The notes under the pieces: generated by a model | Databases searched by the model: none | What the model was told of the DNA's origin: nothing | What the model saw: the letters and a program-made list of their open reading frames with translations, nothing else | NCBI RefSeq assembly: GCF_000340215.1 | Contig: NW_006921535.1 | Location: 5,387,528-5,451,527 of the forward strand | Length of the DNA: 64,000 nucleotides | Direction of reading: 5' to 3' | From: Pseudocercospora fijiensis CIRAD86 | Lineage: Eukaryota; Ascomycota; Dothideomycetes; Mycosphaerellales; Mycosphaerellaceae | Program-made: the position numbers and the translations under genes | Shown: piece by piece, positions 12,470 to 23,316 of the stretch | How positions within the stretch are numbered: position 1 is the stretch's first letter | How the letters are laid out: every line of letters starts with the position of its first letter

Positions 12470-14144
12470 GTCGTGACATCGGGTTGCGTTTCTTCTGCGT
12501 AATGATCAGGTCCCGCGCCTCGTACTTATGCCACGAACTCATTTGTGCGAGATGTGTGTGCGGATCTGGAGGGTTGTGTACCGACACTACTACTCCCGAG
12601 ATTCCGACTTCGTCCGTCGAGAGACAGCGGTGTTTGAAATCCGAGATGGTTTCATAGGTTTACATTCACAAAGTTTTTTTTTGGCTTTTCTTTCGTTCCA
12701 CACGATGCGATTGATTCTTCGGTCATCATCACGGGAAGACATCGTCTGGTTTCATCTCATGCCCGAATTTTTGCAAGTCTTGGATGATGTGACGGTCGCT
12801 CGCTTGCGCAGAAAATTGCTGGACGCTATTTCGATCTGTGGTCAAGTCAGAACCTATAGCAATTCCCTGAAGAATTCTCTATCTCTGATATCGGTGAGAC
12901 TCGAAAAGGAGACGGTAGGCGCGTGCCGGTAGATGAGCGGTTCTTACCATACCATTCATACCACGTAGACCATGGCAGACTGAAGGGAAATCGATAAGTA
13001 TGGTCAAGGTGTGCGAATCCGAATGGCTGATGCCGCGCTATGCTTCACCCTCATTAGCTTTGTCTGACACGTAGGCCTTGCCGCAGACTCCGTGGTGGTT
13101 GATAGGATGCTCCTTAGACATTTCAGAGGTCCCGAGGTCTTGAGCCTCGGACGAACTTGTCCAGAATGGCTTGTTGAGGATGGAGGCGCGAGCGCTGGAA
13201 GCTTCATTTTGCGGCAACCATGGTATACTGTAAATCTGCCTTCGTGGTGCCTTCCCGTGCAATTTCGAAGCCTTCTCGTACCTTCTCATAGCCAAGCCTC
13301 CTCGTCTTGGGTCCTTGGCAGCAAAGTATCGCCGCGAGCTTCCTGTGATATTCCCGATAGAGTCTTCCATGCAAAGGAGCGAGCGCTTTGTGTCTACGGA
13401 CTTGGTTATTGTAACTTCTCCCAAGTACCGAAGTCGTGGGTTATACCATGCTGAACTCTACTCTATTGTCGAAAGCTCGGACCATGTTGGTTTTTCCAAG
13501 TTCCTTGCAAACCTTGAAGTATGGTGGACGGGAAGCTACCTTGCAGCCGCCCGCCTAATCTGTAGTTGCAGTACTGGCTGTCCCTGAAGGTCGTAGATCG
13601 TCGATGAGACGTGGTCTAGCTTTGCATGGAATGCCGATACTGCAATGTTGGCATGCAGGTCGCAAAGAAGCCTGTCACGCTCTCGGTAAGAGTTGCTCAT
13701 ACTCCAACTCGACATGAGAAGCTGAAATAAGGCTATGAACGCATCACAGGAGCCCTCGAGTTTCAAAGACGAACGCTATATTCTTCATTTGCTTTTTCTG
13801 ATCTGCCAAGAGTTGTGATCGCGCGATTTGTTGTAGCTAAGATTTTACAACAGGCTTGGCTTAGGAAGGATAGTCACGATCAAGGTTTGGATGACCAAGG
13901 CCATAATAACTGGTGATATCCAAGTTTGGCCAGCAATGCGAGCGGATAACTAGGCTGTGTACTGGTTGTTGCAAGGCTGGGGTCAGATTCCTTGAGGGTC
14001 TCCTCTTGATGCTCAAAGTTTATAGTCCAGCCTTGCCATTCCACAGTTATGGTAACTTCAGTAGTTTTGGCCAGGTGCATTTCAGCTAGTTTGACCAGGT
14101 GCGTACCACATTCTGCGTGCTGTGAAGGGGAGTTTGCATCTGTA

Positions 14145-14161
14145 GCCTGTTCCGAACAGGC
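14145..14161. repeat. Perfect hairpin GCCTGTT-CCG-AACAGGC
   Basis: Seven-base perfect inverted arms around a three-base loop, in otherwise featureless intergenic sequence. It could be a protein-binding palindrome or chance. Confidence 0.4.
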
Positions 14162-15787
14162 ACTTGGGCATAATCAATAACAAGGAGTGCTTCGGCAGGC
14201 AACACCGAAGTTGATGATATTGCTTGGGGTGTTAGTATAGGTTTGCTCGTATCGCTGTGCAGCTGTCACAGATTGCTGACTGTCGTGCTTTCTAAGCTGG
14301 TTGATGCAAGGATTCTGTGCGTGAGTCAGAACCATGTCCTGAGAGCTGGCAGAAGAAGTCACACCGTCACTCCACGAGGAGCGGACTTACACCATCTTTT
14401 ATTGAGAAGCGAATAGTATCGTCCACCGCCCGAGTAGTAGATTGTGACTCCGAACATCAATATACGTGTAATCTACTTCTTCTATTAGTTAAAACAGTAG
14501 TCACAGGGCCTGGAGGCTATTCATCAGGGGGTGTCGTGAGTGACCAAGTTCAAACCAATGGAGTTGCAGACCCTGATGCTAGCTGGGATGAACAATCAAG
14601 GTGAGATATGGAGATCCTCCGTATAACGTGCGCATTCTCCGGAAGCGCGGCTGTGAGTGGTAATGGGTGGCTACCATAAGCGCTGGTGTGGGCAGTGCGG
14701 CATTCTCCGTGATGTGACCATGTCGTGTCTCCTGCCTGATAATATGTAGTGCCATGTCAAGCCAACAGACTGCAGGGCACTATCCAACGTGTGGCAAGCC
14801 GTGATTGGCCAAGAATTCAGATGGTAGCTGGATCACGAATTAATGCGATTCGTGCAGCCACTGGATCTTCAGTACGAGATTGCATCGTTCATGGTTTAAA
14901 TCGCGTCGTTCAAATCGACCGCTCTCGATAGCCATGCACGATGCAAACAGTGCTTGTTGATAAACCGGTCATGTTCGGACTGATGTTGGATTTGGCATGC
15001 AAGGCATGTCAAAGTTCCTGCCATAGCTGGCGTCCTGTGCAGGACGAGTCCCAGTACCGAGGTATGTGAGTGAGAGCATTCAGCTTTCACAATTTGGTGA
15101 GTGTTTGCCAGTATGATGTGGTGAGGCGCACAGCTGCCGCGTGCGAGGTCGATGAAATTGTGACTGGGCTCTGTGAGTAAGCTTCACGTGTGGTCGCTGA
15201 TACAGCCTTTTTCCCACGTGCCTTCTGTCGCCCTGAACTACGGTAGTGGAGGCATTGATTGAAGCTCAGAGTCCCAGAAAGCCTGTCGGAGAAACCTGAA
15301 AGCGTAGCAGTGGCGACCGTACAGAGCAGCGAGCCAATGTCTTCATCAATTTCCTGTGTGCTGCGAGATTATGCTGTTGAGGTGAAGACTCGTCATATCT
15401 TTGCGAAAAGAGACAGCAGCTCTGGTCGTACTGAAAACTAAATCTCCTCTGGCATAGGCGCTCTTGAAGAAGAATCTGATCCATGCTGGCTTTCAATTTT
15501 CCCCCAAGTCGATATACCATAGCGAAACCAGGAAACGCCCAAGATGAATTTACGAGCTGCCGAAGCTTAGTCAAAAATGATTGATGCATGTGAAAGAAAT
15601 GTTTTGGTGAAGTGGAGATACCGTCAGAACAGATGATGTTGCTGCTTCCTGAAAGTTTGTGCCTTAGGCTTCACTATTATGTCATCCTCCGGCATCACCC
15701 GCCAGCTCAGCGAACTGCACCTTCAATCCTCATACAGCTCCGAGCAGCAGCAGCACCGCAATCACCACTCCACCCACCACCGCCACC

Positions 15788-16584
15788 ATGTTCCTCCGCC
15801 GCGCCGCGCCAGCGCTCGCCAAGCGCGCTGTGCTGCGCCAACCCGTCATTCAGCGCTCCTTCGCCGCCTCCGCGCAAAAGAGTACGCCAATGCCTCCCGA
15901 AAAACACCGAACCGCAAAAGCAGGAGAAGGAAGCAGAATCGCTAACGTATAAACAGTGAGCAGCGGCCACTCCGCACCAGGCGAGGGCAAGATGATGAAA
16001 TTTGAGGGTAAGCAGATACCAGTATGGGTGGGGTGGTATATGGCGCAATAGCTAATCCGCGCGGAACGAACACAGACATCAAGAGCGAACACGATCTCCT
16101 CCCACCAGGTGCTCAGCCCGGTACCATCCCCACCGATCTCGAACAAGCAACTGGTATCGAGCGTCTGGAAATTTTGGGAAAGATGCAAGGGATTGATATC
16201 TTTGACATGAGGCCTTTGGACGCGAGTCGGAAAGGTAAGCAAGCAAGCATTGAGTCCCGAAGAATACCCACGACACGGTCAATGGCTCACATGCGTGTTG
16301 TAGGAACCCTCGAGGACCCAATCGTCGTCAAGTCGTACGGTGATGAGCAGTATGTCGGCTGCACGGGTTGCCCAGCTGATTCTCACGTTGTCATCTGGCT
16401 TACTATCTCTCGTGCCCGCGATATTGAGCGTTGCCCCGAGTGTGGTTCTGTTTACAAGATGGAGTATGTTGGGCCTACGGATGATGGGCACGGACATGAT
16501 CACGGTCATGGACATGATGAGCACCATGCTGAGAATGGAGACCCAATCACTATGGCAGACTTCGTGAGGCCGGAGTACAGATAG
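15788..16584 (+). CDS. cox4: Cytochrome c oxidase subunit 4 (CoxVb family), mitochondrial, four exons
   Basis: Model: 15788-15881, 15957-16007, 16076-16234 and 16304-16584, encoding 194 residues. The ATG has a strong context (GCCACCATG) and opens a basic mitochondrial presequence (MFLRRAAPALAKRAVLRQ). The mature part has the conserved LPPGAQPGTIPTDLEQATG and KGTLEDPIVV segments. The family zinc site is present as the pair CTGC and CPEC. The tail holds a His-rich run (DDGHGHDHGHGHDEHH) before the conserved TMADFVRPEYR end. This subunit is a nuclear-encoded structural part of complex IV on the matrix side. Introns are 75, 68 and 69 bases. Intron 3 is a multiple of three and has no in-frame stop, so its retention would insert 23 residues between RKG and TLED. 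Confidence 0.93.
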
Positions 16585-17227
16585 ATGGAGCAGGGGTTCT
16601 TTGCGTGATGAGATGTAGTACAGGCGGCAGCGTAGAGAGACAGGCAGCTTTTGTACAAAGTAGAGTGAGATGGTGACCACTCGAAACTACCTCTTCGTCA
16701 TATGAGCTTATGGTCTGCCTTTCTGCATCAAAGATGAAATCATCTCGTATACACGGGACCGCCATTGTACATTGGTTTGCCCTCGTCACACTTCATCTCT
16801 GATCTTGACGAGGTTTAAATAACCGAATCCTGTCCCTCGTCATTGCTGCTCTCATTCCTGCTCCTTTGCGTCAACATTGCCCTCCGAAACTCGCAAAAAG
16901 CACAGCTTAGCCGGCCCCTCTAATCCTCCATCCCTCGATCAAACCAGATTGACCTTGTACCTACGTCCCGATCTGAGCGCCACTGTGCTTTCGCCTTTCC
17001 CGAAGTATCATCTGCAGTATGTTCGAGCCCCACTGGCTCTTGAAATTCTACGTTTCCACCACGCTTCAAGTGCGCTGGAACCTCCCTCCCCACTGAGAGA
17101 GCGAGATCAACAGTCCCAAAGACCTGAAAAGCGGGAAAAGAGAATAAGTATTAGGTCAGTCATTTCAAATATCGGCATAGGTATCTTACTACAAATTCCC
17201 AGTCCGAGCCAGCCGAACTCCAAAACA

Positions 17228-18745
17228 TTATACCGCCCTGGCCGCCTCTCCCGCAGTAGCATCCTCCTCAGCACGCTTCTTGCCCCTTCCAATCCCACCT
17301 TCGCCTACACCCATACGCTTCGCGACGTATTGTTGAGCAACGACGCCGACAGCCAGGGACAAAATCTCCTCCATCCATTCCGAGACCCATTCTCGAGGGT
17401 CCACGCCACCGGCCTGGATGATCTCCATGATGGACTCTGGAAGTCCGCCCGCGCTGGCTTCGGCGTCGAGCCAGTCGGCCCACTTCTGTGGGAAAGGTTG
17501 CGAGAGTGCCTTGAAGGATATGCTGTGAAGTGGGTCGTGAATGTATATGGCGAAGACGATCTGCTCGTCTTCGGGGTCTTCGGGTGTGACGACAGTCGTG
17601 TCCTTCTCGGCGTGCGAATCCTCGGCAAAGTTGTCTTTGTCGGCTTTGAAAGCTACGGCTTGGATGGCTAAGAAGATGTCGCTTGATCGGACTGGGTTCG
17701 TCTCGCTCAATGTCTCGGTCGCACGCTTCGCTGCCTCTTCAACTCCACCCTTGCTGTCAAAGAAGTCCTTTGCATAGCTCTCTGCTTGTACTCTTGCCAG
17801 TCTTGTGCCTTCCTTGAGGCCTGAAATCGTGCCCAGACTTCGTTTGGAGCTCTCTTCTCTCCACCAAGGTCCATCGGTCCACCTGTTCCCGCCCCCGAGC
17901 ACACCGCCCCTGTAGCCTTGGATGTCGCTGCTCGATCGACTCCGTGATTCACTGCCACGCTGAATGACTAGAAGGTCTCCACCCTCGACTTGCGCCATGA
18001 TGCGAGAAAAAGTGTCGTAGATGAGCGGATCCAGAGACGGGTAGTTCTGGATGTCGTGAGTGGTGTGGATCTGTAGTCGTTCGTGTGCAGAGATCGGCGG
18101 TGCGATATGTGATATGAGAGAAGTGAAAGTGGGTAGTGCTCGTGATCTGAGGTCTGCGCTAATGTTCTGGAGCGATTGCAAGTTCGCGTTGCCGCGAATC
18201 TGCTCCACCCACTTCTGCGCTTCCTCGTTCGTCTGGAGATTCTTGGCCAGGCTTTCTGCTTGCTTGACAGCAGCGCTTGCAGCATTGAACATCGATCCCC
18301 ACCAGCCTCCACCTCCGCCCGCGGCTTTCTGTGAGGACTCTGCCACGGCATTCTCTGCTGCAGGCGTTTGTGCGGTGTGAAAGCTCCTGGTGCCCTCTCC
18401 ACTGGATCTCGTCTGCGCCGTAGTGGCTCTATGTCGGTCTTCGCTACTATTTCGCTCACTACTGCCTTGAGGGGTGGTCGCAGGTGTATAGTCTGTGGGC
18501 CTCTTTGGGCTCTTGCTGGTACCGCTAGTCGTAGACGAGTTTAAGCGCGGAGTCGACGGGCGTGATGTGCCTGCTGGCTTCGCTGCCAATTGCTTCTCCA
18601 GGTATGCCAGTGCATCGTCCTCGTCGTTTGCAGAGGCAGCGGCGGTCTTTGCGCCTGGCTTGGCCTTATTCGCAGGTGGTGGCTGTTGCTCCTCGATGCC
18701 CAGAGAGTCCAGGTCGGCGAGGAGGTCGTCGGCCTTGCGGGCCAT
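17228..18745 (-). CDS. mtc1: Maintenance of telomere capping protein 1 (MTC1) family
   Basis: Single exon, 505 residues. The start MARKADDLLADLDSLG, the long low-complexity Ser/Thr/Pro region (about 55-150), the GGGGGWWGSMFNAASAAVKQAE block and the C-terminal EWVSEWMEEILSLAVGVVAQQYVAKRMG are characteristic of the fungal MTC1 family. In yeast the protein associates with COPI-coated vesicles, and its loss affects telomere capping genetically. The molecular role is unclear. No transmembrane segment or signal peptide is seen. It lies tail to tail with Cox4 (about 640 bases between stops) and head to head with the lipase-like gene. A plus-strand open frame (16877-17671) partly overlaps it and is taken as its shadow. 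Confidence 0.88.
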   Translation of the reverse strand: MARKADDLLADLDSLGIEEQQPPPANKAKPGAKTAAASANDEDDALAYLEKQLAAKPAGTSRPSTPRLNSSTTSGTSKSPKRPTDYTPATTPQGSSERNSSEDRHRATTAQTRSSGEGTRSFHTAQTPAAENAVAESSQKAAGGGGGWWGSMFNAASAAVKQAESLAKNLQTNEEAQKWVEQIRGNANLQSLQNISADLRSRALPTFTSLISHIAPPISAHERLQIHTTHDIQNYPSLDPLIYDTFSRIMAQVEGGDLLVIQRGSESRSRSSSDIQGYRGGVLGGGNRWTDGPWWREESSKRSLGTISGLKEGTRLARVQAESYAKDFFDSKGGVEEAAKRATETLSETNPVRSSDIFLAIQAVAFKADKDNFAEDSHAEKDTTVVTPEDPEDEQIVFAIYIHDPLHSISFKALSQPFPQKWADWLDAEASAGGLPESIMEIIQAGGVDPREWVSEWMEEILSLAVGVVAQQYVAKRMGVGEGGIGRGKKRAEEDATAGEAARAV

Positions 18746-19457
18746 GCTTGTGGAGGGCTTGCGGCGAGTCGTGGTGGGCGAAGTAGGAGTTCTCTCTGGT
18801 ATGCAATGTCACTCTCAATGGACAATATGCTGAAGTTGGTTGGGTAGTGTGCTCGACGATGGTGTTGTCGGTTGGAGCTGGGCTGGGATCGTCATGGGCT
18901 GAGCTGGAGAGCTTGGATCTCCCGCAGGGCCAAGCGTGAAAGTGCCGACCACTGCATCTCTTCCTGAAGACTTCCTCCTTTGCTTCATCATCAGCGGTAT
19001 CTCCTGAACCGAGGGACTGTACTCACTCTCAAACCGTATCCCAACTATGGACGCCCTCAAGATGTTCTGGAGCTACTATGACTTTTGAAACATTGCTAAA
19101 TTCCCGTACGGAGCATTGGTCAGCATTCAGCACGATCTACAGAGTGTGAATTGCAGATGGGAAGCCGTTCCGGAACCACTTTGCAATCTGTGCTTTTCTC
19201 TATACCAAAGATGTGCACTAGATATGCTAAGAAAAAGAAAGTTGAAGGATTCTTCCGCAGAGCGGCTTCCCATATGCAGTCCACACTCTGCATGGAGACT
19301 TTGCGGTGTAAGAGACACAACGGTTTGCTCCCTTGATTCTCGTTATTTCTCTAGCATGCTATAAATTTCTAGTCGGACTTCTACAGCATGGACTGCGTCT
19401 ATAAGAAGCCTCCTGGCACTTTCCCAACGATCCCGACCAATCTGTACGCTGCCCTTC
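18746..19457. promoter_or_regulatory. Divergent intergenic region between MTC1 and the lipase-like gene
   Basis: About 710 bases between two start codons pointing apart. It holds a conspicuous inverted repeat (listed separately) and otherwise no recognisable gene. Confidence 0.4.
19140..19290. repeat. Inverted repeat, arms about 37 bases, spacer about 77 bases
   Basis: The left arm (19140-19175) and the reverse complement of the right arm (19253-19290) share CAGAGTGTG, then TGCA, then ATGGGAAGCCG, then GGAA, with a few mismatches and a short indel. It lies midway between two divergent genes. It may be the remains of a small DNA transposon, or a stem-loop or regulatory palindrome. Confidence 0.6.
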
Positions 19458-20396
19458 ATGCCTCTCGTCAAGCTCGAGAACAATCGGTCAGCTTGGAACG
19501 ACGTCAAAGATGCAGCAGACATACTCTGGAGGGTCTCTCTTGACTCTGACATCAGCGCGATTCAGACCGCACTGAGAAATCACTATTCCGACCCCAACCT
19601 AACAGCTCAGGACCTCTTCACAGGAATCAATAACTCACGCAGGGCAGTTGTCATCTGCACTGGCCAAAAGATCACCGTTGCCTTCGAAGGCTCACATCCA
19701 GAGGAATGGTACAAGAACATGTGGACCGATGGTAAAGGACGCCAGTGGTGGGAATTTGCATACCCAGTACACGACGAGAACGGACATCGCGTGCACAGCT
19801 TCTACACAGACATGTGGCATGGCATGCGCACCACTGCAATTGCGGCGCTCGATTTGGCGATTGGGAAGATCAGGGAGCCAAAGCAGATCATCATTACAGG
19901 ATTCTCCATGGGTGGAGGCGTTTCGATGCGAGCATGTCAAACGAGTTGACCCACGAAAAGCGGGAGAAACTGAATTATCAATAGTCTAGCATTCACCGAG
20001 ATCCTAGAGCACATTCGCAAGACCTACGGCTCCACGTCCCCTGCCGCTCAAACCTGGGCCTCAGATGAAAAACTCGGAAACCTCATCCAGCACATCACAT
20101 TCGCTGCCGTCGCAGCTGGAGATCGTGGCCACTACACCCTGCTCAACAGACTCTATGAACAGTACTGCATTCGCGCTTGGGACTTCATGAACCACAGAGA
20201 TTTGACCCAACACATCCACCATTTCGCATTTCGATCTTGGAGAGGATACCGGTATATACTTCCGGAAGCTGTGGTTGGACACTTCCATGCTGAGTTTGGC
20301 GACCAAGGGCATTGCATACTGGGGTACTTGAAGGCTGCGGAATGGATGCTTGCGCATGGGACGGATCAGGTGAAGAGTGCGTGGGAATACGACTGA
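19458..20396 (+). CDS. Class-3-lipase-like alpha/beta hydrolase, probably two exons
   Basis: Exon 1 runs from 19458 to about 19935 and exon 2 from 19990 to 20396, giving about 294 residues. The nucleophile elbow is TGFSMGGG (Ser150), preceded by HSFYTDMWHGMRTTAIAALD, the pattern of class 3 lipases. A later GHFHAEFGDQGHC could supply the catalytic His. The acceptor at 19989 fits the downstream frame. The donor is uncertain: 19936 gives a 54-base intron, 19945 gives 45 bases, and neither is a strong consensus. An in-frame stop lies upstream of 19458 with no other ATG between, so the start is firm unless a 5' exon exists. No signal peptide is seen, so the enzyme is probably intracellular. Substrate unknown. 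Confidence 0.7.
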
Positions 20397-20554
20397 GTGA
20401 TGATTGGAGCTATCTTGAATGGTGTCGCTTGGACGAAGCATGAGATGTACGCTACGTAGGGGCGCTCATAACATGTCCTGATCTGCACCCAGCATCCCTT
20501 GCAAGACATGTTTGTTCTCTTCAAAACTAGTACCTTCTCGTTATCTCACGCATA

Positions 20555-20689
20555 TCATCCCCGAATCTCTTCATGCTCCTTCTCGTTGCCCAATTCTGCT
20601 CGAATCCACCCTCTTCCAAAGCCGTTGACACTTCGCACCTGTGCCTCCCATGCTCTTTCCAAAAAGTTATTCGCCCATTGTAGCATAAG
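20555..20689 (-). CDS. Possible last exon of a very small conserved-looking protein
   Basis: On the minus strand an acceptor-like CTCTAG is followed by an open frame of 44 codons ending in TGA. It reads LMLQWANNFLERAWEAQ, then VRSVNGFGRGWIRAELGNE, then KEHEEIRG. The mix of Trp, Arg and acidic residues looks coding, and an ATG is the second codon. A CTGAC branch-like site sits about 35-40 bases before the acceptor. I could not fix the upstream exon, although a short ATG-led frame lies about 80 bases away. The family is not recognised. Confidence 0.3.
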   Translation of the reverse strand, partial: LMLQWANNFLERAWEAQVRSVNGFGRGWIRAELGNEKEHEEIRG

Positions 20690-21238
20690 CTAGAGATCGG
20701 GCTCAGAAATTTCTCAGCGTCAGCTGCCTGGTTGCCGTGAATCGGTGTCGTGGTATCGGGAACGATTGCCGCATGTTCAAAGAAGTGAAGAGAGAAAAGA
20801 CAGATTAAGTGGGTAGCTGCTGTTCGGCGAGGATGTCGAGACAGCTGCTTTGAGGGCGACGACTTCGAAGTGTGTGCCTCACGCGGGATGAGGACTGGTG
20901 TAGCACTTGCCGTCTCGCAATTTAGAAATGTATTGCAAATGAGAGAAGCTTGACAACGTGTACAGCTTCCAGTGTAGGTGATTGGAGTTGGTGATAAGAG
21001 TGCGTAATGAGGACAACGCACGCGATAGGGACACGACACGACGTACAAGGAGACAGCACGACGATGAAAAACACGAGGCAGTGATATGATGGATGCGTAG
21101 CAATCGTGACTTCGAGAAATATGTATGTCCAACAACAACATCAAATGCCCGATCCAAGTTGGAACTCCACAAAGGATCGATCATCGATGACAATGACAAT
21201 GCCCATTCATTCCCCGGACCTCCAGTACCTCGGATTGG

Positions 21239-21513
21239 CTACCGTGATATCTGATGGCCCTCCTCCTTGAACTTCTTTTCTGCTTGCCACCAATCGTCTT
21301 CTGCCAATTCATCGTCAGAATTCTCTTCGGGGGGTGGAGCAGCGTTCTGGCTCCGACATGGAAGCTGTACGAGTGAATTAGCGATGAAGATTAAGGCCGG
21401 TGACGGCGAGCTGAGGGACGCTTACACGTGTCGCTCATGTTTGAGTTGTTGTTGAGGGTTGCCCCTGTGCGCCCAGAGGCGGCAGAGGGCATTAGGAGTG
21501 AAAGATATAGCGG
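21239..21513 (-). CDS. Possible small spliced gene, two 3' exons visible
   Basis: Exons 21513-21428 and 21364-21239 on the minus strand join across a 63-base intron (donor GTGTAAG, acceptor GTACAG) to one frame. It reads AISFTPNALCRLWAHRG, then NPQQQLKHERHLPCRSQ, then NAAPPPEENSDDELAEDDWW, then QAEKKFKEEGHQISR and a stop. The acidic, Trp-containing end followed by a basic helix looks coding. The acceptor before 21513 (CGCAG) needs a phase-1 upstream exon, which I could not identify. An ATG frame at 21594 (MAHSSAPLP) has the wrong phase. Not recognised as any family. Confidence 0.35.
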
Positions 21514-22826
21514 CTGCGATATGTTAGCTGCGATGGAATGGAGTGGGGAAGAGGGGGATGAAGTACCGGCAGGGGCGCCGAGCTGTGCGCCATGGTGGTG
21601 ATGGTGACGGCGTGGTCTACCGTGATGTGAGCCAGAGGACTGTCGGGCTTGATGTGGCGTGTTGTTGGAGGCTGTAGAGGCTGAAAGCAGCAGTGCTGTT
21701 GTGTGTGTCTGGTGTGTGGTGTGACTGGCATGATGGGTGGGTGAAGGTGAGTGGAGAGAAAAGGAGAGAAAGCGAAGAGGCGCGAGGAAGAGTTCTCATC
21801 AGCGCGGTGAGCTTGGACCAGCAGTTGCCTGGAGTGATCGAAGCTGTCGTACGAGGCGGCAGCGGGTTATGCGAGTGCTCTGAGGAGACGGCGAAGTGGA
21901 AGGCAAGAGCATACTCGGCCCCTTGAGGTAGGCTCTGCAGCATTCGCAGAATACGGAGACAGAACGATCACTACTCATGCATTGGAGGACGAACTTGCCT
22001 GAGGGGAGATGCTTATACCGTGCAAGAAGCCTGGCCATATCAGAGACCACATGCATTGTCATCCGGGTTACAGCACGGCTTTGATCACACCATAGGCGCC
22101 TCTCTGAGTACATGTAGTCCAGTTTCTATCTCTCAAACCAAAAGGCCTTCGGCCAGAGCCCCTGCGCACCTTTTGGTGGACTGCAATGGGGAACCGTCTA
22201 AGCGGCATTCATATCAGAGGCAATGGCGAGTCACTGTTGTAACGAGAAGGCAGCCGACGATTACTAGTACTCGAAGGATGAGTAAGTGCATTGCAATCCT
22301 CGCTAGGGAATGCATGGCAGTAGGGGCCAGCAAGAGGAGCCCCGTGACCGTGAGATGGGAGATGGCGCGGTGCTGGTTGCCATGCTGGAGGTCCAGATGC
22401 ACATCGTGCTGGGAACAAGTCCTGCCTTGGCACTCTTAGAAGGTATTTGTGGCAGCAAGAGCGTCGACCAATCCTAGGAGTGATGGATATAGCGGTCTAT
22501 GTCCATCGCTCCTATTTTGCTTTTTCCTTCACCTAAAGGTCAGGGGTTCGAGACACAGTTGCTGTTGACTTCCAAGGCAGCTTCCTGTGTCCCTCGTCAA
22601 GGCCATTCCAATCGGCGGTCGTTGATGCCATTGTCTTGATCTTTGCACGTTGCTGTAGCCCTTAATACTTAGGTATCGTTGCCTCGTCAATGAGCTCTTG
22701 CCAGTGTCCTGCTGCGGGAAGCAAGTCAATGCAGCTGCCTGCATGCTTGCTTGCTTGACTTTGGAGCTTTCTCCCTTCAGCTTCTTCCATCTTCTCTCAC
22801 TCGTACACAACAACAACAACAACATC
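21514..22826. other. Gene-free stretch
   Basis: About 1.3 kb with short overlapping open frames but nothing recognisable. It contains the hairpin at 22476-22513. A stretch resembling a tRNA B box near 22537-22552 has no matching cloverleaf. Confidence 0.35.
22476..22513. repeat. Hairpin with 17-base arms
   Basis: The arms are 22476-22492 (AGGAGTGATGGATATAG) and 22497-22513, with a four-base loop. They pair with two mismatches, both T/C differences that would be G-U pairs in RNA. It lies about 310 bases upstream of the gene-fragment mosaic. Confidence 0.6.
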
Positions 22827-23000
22827 ATGACACCGCCACACAAGCGGACAGACTCCACCACTGCCATCATCGACCACAAGCAGCCCTCCGCCCGAGCCAA
22901 GCTGGCGGCGGCCTGGAACGCCATCAAAGAGCCTTTCCGCCGCAAGCGGACCCACCGCCTGCTGAAAAGGTTTTCAAAGGCTCAACAGAGCCGACAGTGA
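22827..23000 (+). CDS. Small basic open frame at the head of the mosaic region
   Basis: The ATG at 22827 follows a CAACAACAACAACATC leader, typical of fungal 5' UTRs. It opens a 57-codon frame ending in TGA. The product is basic and probably nuclear if made (PSARAKLAAAWNAIKEPF, then RRKRTHRLLKRFSKAQQ). The frame ends at CAGTGAGTGTAAG, which contains a good 5' splice site at 22997. Downstream, a Ser/His-rich frame (about 23150-23290) could be a further exon, but the nearest acceptors would give introns of only about 27-33 bases. The true structure is unresolved. Confidence 0.35.
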   Translation: MTPPHKRTDSTTAIIDHKQPSARAKLAAAWNAIKEPFRRKRTHRLLKRFSKAQQSRQ

Positions 23001-23316
23001 GTGTAAGTGTCATCCTTCACCTCCTACAGCTTCAACACTGCCACCATGACATTGCCGCCCTCACACCTTCCACGGAGAGGCTCAGAGCTGCAGGCGCAGA
23101 GGCTGACAGGTGAGCGCAGATACCTCTTCACACCCACACCAAGACACCTTCTTGTATCGGCGAGAGTCATCCTCGGGGTCCAGAAGCCACCACCACTCGT
23201 CAAGAGCATCTCCCGCATCCGTGTCTTCACCATTTCATCCATCATCCATACAAACATCAATCACTCAGATCATGCTCGAACCCTCCAGGTGCCTGAGCTG
23301 ACCAACACCTCACAGG

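Larger units (their letters stand above)
11504..15787. other. 4.3 kb stretch without a recognisable gene
   Basis: Base composition is normal and the RIP signature is absent. Open frames reach about 130 codons on both strands, but none has known motifs. The frame on the minus strand at 13038-13424 is the least random-looking, yet it starts without ATG and was not recognised. The first part must contain the kinesin 3' UTR and the last few hundred bases the Cox4 promoter. A 17-base C run (12453-12469) and a 17-base perfect hairpin (14145-14161) are listed separately. A species-specific or non-coding gene cannot be ruled out. Confidence 0.4.

Noticed and set aside
12412..12932. Overlapping open frames next to the poly-C run
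   Set aside because: No motifs, no consistent frame and no conserved splice structure.
16877..17671. A 264-codon plus-strand open frame
   Set aside because: More than half overlaps MTC1 in antisense, starts without a proper ATG context, and its sequence has no recognisable domain. It is a shadow of the conserved MTC1 end.
22525..22560. Possible tRNA (GGTCAGGGGTTCGAGAC)
   Set aside because: It resembles a B box, but the T stem does not close and no cloverleaf or A box at the right distance was found.
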